Source: Sphingomonas sp. PP-CE-3G-477 (GTDB lineage Bacteria > Pseudomonadota > Alphaproteobacteria > Sphingomonadales > Sphingomonadaceae). Taken from it: a stretch of 64,000 bases of DNA. The notes under the pieces were generated by a model. It was not told the DNA's origin. It did no database searches and worked only from the letters and a program-made list of their open reading frames with translations. Within the stretch, counting starts at the first letter, position 1; the number at the start of each line of letters is the position of its first letter. The DNA lies in the NCBI RefSeq assembly GCF_003050745.1, contig NZ_QAOF01000001.1, positions 310,001-374,000 of the forward strand. The letters run 5' to 3'. A program made the translations under genes and the position numbers. This document shows positions 59,156 to 64,000 of the stretch, one piece after another.

Positions 59156-60676
59156 ATGCATGTCCGAGGCGAATTCGTGAGCAAGTCCGTGAAGCCCGCC
59201 CCGCCGACGACGCTCGTGATCTTCGGCGCCTTCGGTGACCTGACCCGCCGCCTGCTGATGCCGGCGCTGATCAACATGACCCGGCTCGGGCTGGTCGGTA
59301 ACGATTTCCACGTCCTCGGCGTCGGCATCGACGAAGGCAACGACCAGTCGTTGCGCGAGGCGCTCGGCACGTTCGATGCGAAGGGCGGAGAGGGGGCCGG
59401 CGAGAAGGGCGACGCCTGGGCGCGGCTCAAGGACCGCGTCGGCTACCTCCAGGGTGATTTCACGAAAGACGAGGTTTACGAACAACTAAAGGGACGCGTG
59501 AAGGGCAACGTCGCGTTCTACTTCGCGGTGCCGGCCAAATTCTTCGGTGACATCGTCGACAAGCTCGCCGATCACGGCTTGATGGCGGAAGCGCCGCACG
59601 CGTTCCGCCGGATCGCGATCGAGAAGCCGTTCGGGCACGACTTGGCCTCAGCACAGGCGCTCAACGCGCGTATCCTGTCCAAGGTCGGGGAGGCGCAGGT
59701 CTACCGGATCGATCATTTCCTCGGCAAGGAAACGGTGCAGAACATCATGACCGCGCGGTTCGCGAACATGATGATCGAGCGCGTCTGGAATTCGGACTGC
59801 ATCGCGCACGTCCAGATCACCGCCGCCGAGACGGTCGACGTCGGCACCCGCGGCAAGTTCTACGACGGCACCGGCGCGCTGCGCGACATGGTCCCCAACC
59901 ACCTGTTCCAGCTGCTCGCAATGGTCGCGATGGAGCCGCCCGCGAGCTTCGATGCCGAGGCGATCCGCAACGAAAAGGGCAAGGTGCTCAAAGCCGTCCG
60001 GGTCTATTCGCCCGGCAAGGCGAAGCGCAACGGCGTCCGCGGCCAGTATACCGCGGGAACAGTGAAGGGGGTGGATGTCCCCGCCTACACCGCCTCGCCC
60101 GACGTCGCGTCGGACAGCCGGACCGAGACCTATGTCGCGCTCAAGCTGATGGTCGACACCTGGCGCTGGGCGGGCGTGCCGTTCTACCTGCGCACCGGCA
60201 AGGCGATGACCTGTCGCGACACCGAGATCGCGATCACCTTCAAGCCAGTCCCGTTCGCGTCGTTCCCCGGAGCCGCCGCCGACATGCTGCCGCCCAACCG
60301 CCTGATCATCCAGATCCAGCCCGACGAGGGGCTGAGCATGGACATCAACATCAAGCGACCCGGCCTGGAAGTCGCCACCGCGCCGATCGCGCTCGATTTC
60401 CGGTACGCCGACGAATTCGATATCGGTCACCTGACCGGGTATGAGTCGCTGATCTACGACCTGTTCGTTGGCGACCAGACGCTGTTCCAGCGCGCGGACG
60501 CGATCGAGGCGGGCTGGGCCGCGGTGCAGTCGTTCCTCGACCTCTGGGCGCATGACGCGAGTAAGCCGGAACCCTACGAGGCAGGCACGCTAGGCCCCGC
60601 GGCGGCAGATGCCCTTCTAGCGCATGACGACCACACCTGGCACGAACTTGCCCCGGCAGGGCAGACGGTGCCGTAA
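59156..60676 (+). CDS. zwf: Glucose-6-phosphate 1-dehydrogenase
   Basis: 506 residues from the ATG at 59156 (GAAAGGG ribosome site). The NADP motif is FGAFGDLTRR near the N-terminus, the substrate motif is YRIDHFLGKETVQN and the catalytic region IAIEKPFGHDL; LLAMVAMEPP and RTGKAM follow. It makes 6-phosphogluconolactone and NADPH, the entry to the Entner-Doudoroff and pentose phosphate routes. No edd or pgl gene follows in the window, although they often do in proteobacteria. Confidence 0.96.
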   Translation: MHVRGEFVSKSVKPAPPTTLVIFGAFGDLTRRLLMPALINMTRLGLVGNDFHVLGVGIDEGNDQSLREALGTFDAKGGEGAGEKGDAWARLKDRVGYLQGDFTKDEVYEQLKGRVKGNVAFYFAVPAKFFGDIVDKLADHGLMAEAPHAFRRIAIEKPFGHDLASAQALNARILSKVGEAQVYRIDHFLGKETVQNIMTARFANMMIERVWNSDCIAHVQITAAETVDVGTRGKFYDGTGALRDMVPNHLFQLLAMVAMEPPASFDAEAIRNEKGKVLKAVRVYSPGKAKRNGVRGQYTAGTVKGVDVPAYTASPDVASDSRTETYVALKLMVDTWRWAGVPFYLRTGKAMTCRDTEIAITFKPVPFASFPGAAADMLPPNRLIIQIQPDEGLSMDINIKRPGLEVATAPIALDFRYADEFDIGHLTGYESLIYDLFVGDQTLFQRADAIEAGWAAVQSFLDLWAHDASKPEPYEAGTLGPAAADALLAHDDHTWHELAPAGQTVP

Positions 60677-60688
60677 CTCATCCCTCAC

Positions 60689-60768
60689 TGTTCTCCCGCG
60701 AAAGCGGGAGCCCAGGGTCTCAAACGATGGTGCTCGTGACCCTGGACCCCCGCCTCCGCGGGGGAACA
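60689..60768. repeat. Palindromic repeat, family A
   Basis: TGTTCTCCCGCGAAAGCGGG at the left and CCGCCTCCGCGGGGGAACA at the right form the arms; GCCCAGGGTC / GACCCTGG are inner arms. It fills the gap after zwf. Confidence 0.85.
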
Positions 60769-60795
60769 GCATTGGTCGGGACCATCAATGAGCGC

Positions 60796-61083
60796 TCAAA
60801 CCCGCTCGGTCAGCTCGATCTCGCCCTCGACTTCCATCTCGTCCTCGTCGCCCATCTCGTCCATGTCGGGCATCGTGAAGTCCGCCTTCCAGTCATAGAC
60901 CTTCTCGACCCCGCCCTGCACCCAGACGCGCACGGCACCCGAGGTGATCTCGCCACCCATCGCACCGACGAAATCCGCTACCAGCGAATCCGCCGCATCC
61001 TCGTGGTCGGTCGCGCCGGGGATCGTCGCGGCGGTCATCTCTTCATCGAGTTCGATGATCTGCGCCCAATATTGCTTCGCCAT
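60796..61083 (-). CDS. Small acidic protein of unknown function
   Basis: 95 residues, very acidic at the C-terminus (MDEMGDEDEMEVEGEIEL). The N-terminus (AKQYWAQIIELDEEM) and the VWVQGGVEKVYDWKADF strand suggest a small alpha/beta protein. No signal. I do not recognise the family. It lies 52 bases after the next minus-strand gene. Confidence 0.65.
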   Translation of the reverse strand: MAKQYWAQIIELDEEMTAATIPGATDHEDAADSLVADFVGAMGGEITSGAVRVWVQGGVEKVYDWKADFTMPDMDEMGDEDEMEVEGEIELTERV

Positions 61084-61135
61084 GTGTCGCTCCTGCGTAG
61101 ATAAAAGGCCGTCAGCCGGGGTATATGAGACGCCG

Positions 61136-61366
61136 TCAGCCGGCGGTGATGATAGGATGATCCTCGCGCAGCCGGTCCGCCAGCCGCTCGACCGCGTCGA
61201 CTTCGCTCGCGCTGCCCGACGGCGTCACCGCCCAGTTGCAATGCGCGTGCGTCGCGAGGCTGTAGACCTTCACGTCGCCGACGATCAGCCGCCACCGTCG
61301 CCGGTCGCCGCTATTGTACCGGACGAGGTTGGTCACGAACAGGCTCTGGAGATCCGATGCGGTCAT
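61136..61366 (-). CDS. Small protein of unknown function
   Basis: 76 residues from the ATG at 61366: LQSLFVTNLVRYNSGDRRRWRLIVGDVKVYSLATHAHCNW then VDAVERLADRLREDHPIITAG. It resembles short sphingomonad proteins with a conserved central Trp-Arg-Leu strand. Function unknown; probably one transcript with the acidic gene downstream. Confidence 0.6.
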   Translation of the reverse strand: MTASDLQSLFVTNLVRYNSGDRRRWRLIVGDVKVYSLATHAHCNWAVTPSGSASEVDAVERLADRLREDHPIITAG

Positions 61367-61484
61367 CCGCGCCCCATAGCGACAAGTGCCCGCCTGCCGC
61401 CACCGCAAACGGCCGCCGATGGATCCCTTCCAAAATACAGCGCGTTTGGGATCGGAACAGATCATTAAACTACGGGAATTGCGC

Positions 61485-62546
61485 ATGGCCAAGACGGCAT
61501 TGGTAGTGGGAACGAGCGGGATCGTCGGCAGCGCGACCGCCGCGGCGTTGGTGAAGGCGGGCTGGACCGTTCACGGACTCGCGCGGCGCCCGACCGAACA
61601 GGACGGCGTGCAGCCGGTCGCGGCGGACCTTCAGGATCCCGCCAGTCTCGAAAAGGCGCTCACCGGCCTCAAGCCCGATGCGGTATTCGTTGCCACGTGG
61701 TCGCGCCAGGACAGCGAGGCTGAGAACATCCGCGTCAACGGCGGCATGGTTCGCAACCTGCTCGGCGCGTTGTCGCCAGCGGGCAGCGTCGGCCACGTCG
61801 CCCTCGTGACCGGCCTGAAGCACTACCTCGGACCGTTCGAGGCGTACGGCAAGGGCGTCCTGCCGCAGACGCCGTTCCGCGAGGAGCAGGGCCGCCTGGA
61901 CGTCGAGAACTTCTACTACGCGCAGGAAGACGCCGTATTCGAGGCGGCGGAACGCGACGGTTTCGGCTGGAGCGTCCACCGCCCGCACACGATCATCGGC
62001 AAGGCGGTCGGCAACGCGATGAACATGGGCACCACTCTCGCGGTCTACGCGACCTTATGCCGCGAAACCGGCCGCCCGTTCCGCTTCCCCGGCTCGGCCG
62101 CGCAGTGGAACGGCCTCACCGACATGACCAGCGCGACGATGCTCGCCGATCACCTCATCTGGGCCGCGACCACCCCTGAAGCGCGCAACGAGGCGTTCAA
62201 CGTCGTCAACGGCGACGTCTTCCGCTGGAGCTGGATGTGGGGCCGCATCGCCGAATGGTTCGGGATCGAGCCAGCCCCGTTCGACGGCACCATCCTCACG
62301 CTCGACGAGCAGATGAAGGATGACGCCGGCATCTGGCGCGAGATCGCCGCGCGCGAAGGTCTGGCGGAAGCCGACCTGTCGCGGCTCGCCTCGCCATGGC
62401 ATACCGACGCCGATCTCGGCCGCCCGATCGAGGTGGTCACGGACATGGGCAAAAGCCGCCGCCTGGGGTTCAAGGAATACCAGCCGACCGACGATGCGTT
62501 CTTCGACCTGTTCGCGGAACTGCGTGCCGACCGCCTGATCCCGTAA
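61485..62546 (+). CDS. PRISE-type SDR oxidoreductase
   Basis: 353 residues. Atypical SDR motif VVGTSGIVGSATAAALV, VTGLKHYLGPFEAYG in place of the Tyr-containing catalytic loop, and ARRP in the NADP-phosphate pocket. VHRPHTIIGKAVGNAMN and NVVNGDVFRWSWMWGRIAEWFGI are the C-terminal features of the progesterone 5-beta-reductase/iridoid synthase-like (PRISE) family, which reduce enones with NADPH. The ATG at 61485 was chosen; the upstream frame overlaps the divergent gene. Confidence 0.88.
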   Translation: MAKTALVVGTSGIVGSATAAALVKAGWTVHGLARRPTEQDGVQPVAADLQDPASLEKALTGLKPDAVFVATWSRQDSEAENIRVNGGMVRNLLGALSPAGSVGHVALVTGLKHYLGPFEAYGKGVLPQTPFREEQGRLDVENFYYAQEDAVFEAAERDGFGWSVHRPHTIIGKAVGNAMNMGTTLAVYATLCRETGRPFRFPGSAAQWNGLTDMTSATMLADHLIWAATTPEARNEAFNVVNGDVFRWSWMWGRIAEWFGIEPAPFDGTILTLDEQMKDDAGIWREIAAREGLAEADLSRLASPWHTDADLGRPIEVVTDMGKSRRLGFKEYQPTDDAFFDLFAELRADRLIP

Positions 62547-62577
62547 CCTTGTGGCGGGGTGGAACCGACTATCGAAA

Positions 62578-62700
62578 TCCTCCCCCGCCAGGGGGAGGTG
62601 GCTGGCCCTTGCCAGACGGAGGGGGCGGTAAGGGCAACCACCGTTGCGTGTTCCTCCCCCTCCGTCACCTTCGGTGCCACCTCCCCCTGGCGGGGGAGGA
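62578..62700. repeat. Palindromic repeat, family D (25-bp perfect arms)
   Basis: TCCTCCCCCGCCAGGGGGAG then GTGGC (62578-62602) is the exact complement of 62676-62700. Each arm is itself a small hairpin. Inside, CGGAGGGGGCGG and CTCCCCCTCCG give a second level of pairing. It separates convergent genes. Confidence 0.9.
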
Positions 62701-62715
62701 ATTCGAAGGGGGAAG

Positions 62716-64000
62716 TCAGCTTTTAACCGCCACCGTCGCCACCACCGCCGGATCATCCCGAAGCTTCAGATACAGCGCCCCGCCAGCCGGCTTGGGCACA
62801 ATCAGCGAAGCCCCGGTAAACCCCTCCGGCACCCGCACCGCATCCGCAAACCCCGCATTCGCCGCCACCGAGTCGATCAGGAACAGTTCGCTCCCCGCCA
62901 GCGAACACACGTCCTTGCACGTCACCCCAGCCAGCGCCGGCACGCGCACCAGGCTCGTCAACGGCACCCAGTCGCCCGCAACGCCGTCCTGCACCAGTCG
63001 CCACCGCAGCGGCCCATGCGCGGACACGCCCAGCGCCTTGCCTGGCTCGACCGAAACGACCGCGATCCGCTCGTCCTGCACGGTCAGCCCGCGCCCCGAC
63101 GCGACGCTCGTCGTCGGCCCACCGGCAACCGCACCGATCTCGACGCTGTCCCCCGCCGCAAACCGCGTCGTCCCCTCGGCACGCAGCGAGAAGGTGATCC
63201 GGGCATCCTGCGCGATCGCCGTATCGCCGGCCAGCACGACGGGAAGCCCGGGGGAGGGGGGCGCCACCACACTCTTGGCGATCAGCGTCGCCTTGGGCCG
63301 CGCCGCCGCGACGGTGAACTTCACCGACCGCTTCCGCCCATCGGTCAGCGTGACAAGCGCGGTCTTCGCCTGACCGGCTGTAAACGTCGGCGCCGCATCC
63401 GCGGTCAATCCCAGCAGATCGCCCTTGTCCGCACGCACCACGTCGCCCGGCTTGAACGCTACCCCATCGACCGTCATCGACGCGACCAGATCGAGCCGCG
63501 TTCCCGCCAGCGTCCCCGCCGCGTCACCCGCATACAGCGTCAGGCCATCGATCCGCCCCGCCTCGGCGAGGGCAGTCAGCGCGATCTTCTCCGGCGCCTC
63601 GACCCCGTATTGCTTGACCAGCAGCGTCAATTTCCCCGGCGCGGTCTTCGCGAGTGGCAGCGTCAGTCCGATCCGGTCGCCAGTCGTCGTCCAAGCCAGC
63701 GGCACCTCCTCCGAGGCTCCAACCAGCGTCACCGCCTCGACGCAGCTCGGCGTCGGTCCCGCCAACGCCACCGAATTGTCGCGCCCAACCACCAAGTTCT
63801 CAGGATCGGTATCGACCATCGTCCACCCGCCGGCGCGCGGCACCTGCAAGCGGAACCGTGGCCCATCGAACGGCGTGAAGCCCCAGCGCCCGTGCAACGT
63901 CGCATCGGTCACCGAACTCAAGCCCGCGGTCTGCATGCCGACCTGATCGAGCACGTAGCCGCCCCGCTCGGCATCGGCCTGAACGGGCAACTCCACCACG
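62716..64000 (-). CDS. Large protein of unknown function, truncated by the window edge
   Basis: At least 427 residues, open to the right edge of the window, so the N-terminus is missing. The sequence is rich in beta-strands, Thr, Ala and Val, with repeated short strand-turn units (LTLYAGDAAGTLAGTRLDLV; LTVQDERIAVVSVEPGKALG), no membrane helices and two Cys near the end (VTCKDVCSLAG). It looks like the C-terminal part of a secreted or outer-surface beta-sandwich protein. I do not recognise the family. The first codon visible (GTG at 63999) is probably internal. Confidence 0.6.
   Translation of the reverse strand, partial: VVELPVQADAERGGYVLDQVGMQTAGLSSVTDATLHGRWGFTPFDGPRFRLQVPRAGGWTMVDTDPENLVVGRDNSVALAGPTPSCVEAVTLVGASEEVPLAWTTTGDRIGLTLPLAKTAPGKLTLLVKQYGVEAPEKIALTALAEAGRIDGLTLYAGDAAGTLAGTRLDLVASMTVDGVAFKPGDVVRADKGDLLGLTADAAPTFTAGQAKTALVTLTDGRKRSVKFTVAAARPKATLIAKSVVAPPSPGLPVVLAGDTAIAQDARITFSLRAEGTTRFAAGDSVEIGAVAGGPTTSVASGRGLTVQDERIAVVSVEPGKALGVSAHGPLRWRLVQDGVAGDWVPLTSLVRVPALAGVTCKDVCSLAGSELFLIDSVAANAGFADAVRVPEGFTGASLIVPKPAGGALYLKLRDDPAVVATVAVKS

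Noticed and set aside
1..64000. tRNA, rRNA, CRISPR, insertion sequences, prophage or integrase
   Set aside because: None seen when reading both strands by eye; a dedicated scan could still find a short RNA gene.

Overview
The window is GC-rich, gene-dense chromosomal DNA from an alphaproteobacterium, most likely a sphingomonad (Sphingomonas or a close relative). The call rests on a DUF1013/TrcR-type protein, DUF1192, SapC, a large TonB-dependent receptor, several small sphingomonad-type hypothetical proteins, and dispersed palindromic repeats of the kind common in these genomes. I saw no rRNA, tRNA, insertion sequence, phage or CRISPR. All coordinates and motif positions were worked out by hand.

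Layout. 0-5.9 kb: end of a response regulator, a haloacid dehalogenase, a CxxCxxCC protein, a divergent SDR/HxlR pair, an MsrB-MsrA fusion and a multi-PAS LuxR-type regulator. 6.0-12.9 kb: small stress-type proteins (YeaQ/GlsB-like, YflT-like, DUF892 ferritin-like, a Gly-rich disordered protein), a zinc alcohol dehydrogenase, an SRAP DNA-protein crosslink protein and several small unknowns. 13.1-22.0 kb: two ABC systems, one a LolD-like ATPase/FtsX/AttH-lipocalin operon, the other an ATPase plus a permease fused to an M1-type peptidase. 22.2-28.6 kb: a GH130-like glycosidase/SDR pair, a divergent HxlR/QorB pair, a class II photolyase, two small unknowns and an SDR.

28.7-32.4 kb is the most interesting part: a compact minus-strand operon encoding a photoactive yellow protein (PYP) homologue, a PAS-GGDEF protein, the p-coumarate:CoA ligase type that activates the PYP chromophore, and an EAL protein. 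Two of the three junctions are 4-bp stop/start overlaps and the third gap is 10 bp. The simplest reading is a blue-light sensor wired to synthesis and breakdown of c-di-GMP, with its chromophore-activating enzyme made in the same transcript. PYP fused to GGDEF/EAL domains is known elsewhere; the split, translationally coupled form here deserves testing. A tyrosine ammonia-lyase for p-coumarate is not in the window.

32.7-37.6 kb: a five-gene redox/detoxification operon (SDR, quinone oxidoreductase, hydrolase, aldo/keto reductase, thioesterase) divergent from a TetR repressor, with palindromic operator candidates between them. 38.2-45.2 kb: TonB-dependent receptor, ClpA, DUF1192 and a quinone oxidoreductase. 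45.5-64 kb: LpxH-like phosphoesterase with a glycosyltransferase, TrcR, a metallo-beta-lactamase-fold hydrolase, a dienelactone hydrolase, a GST, a thioredoxin-like protein with a DEAD-box helicase, an FAD-linked oxidase, SapC, a CPA1 antiporter behind a structured leader with an intrinsic terminator, glucose-6-phosphate dehydrogenase, a PRISE-type SDR and an incomplete unknown protein. Palindromic repeats of at least four families lie between genes only in this last part (45.2-62.7 kb).
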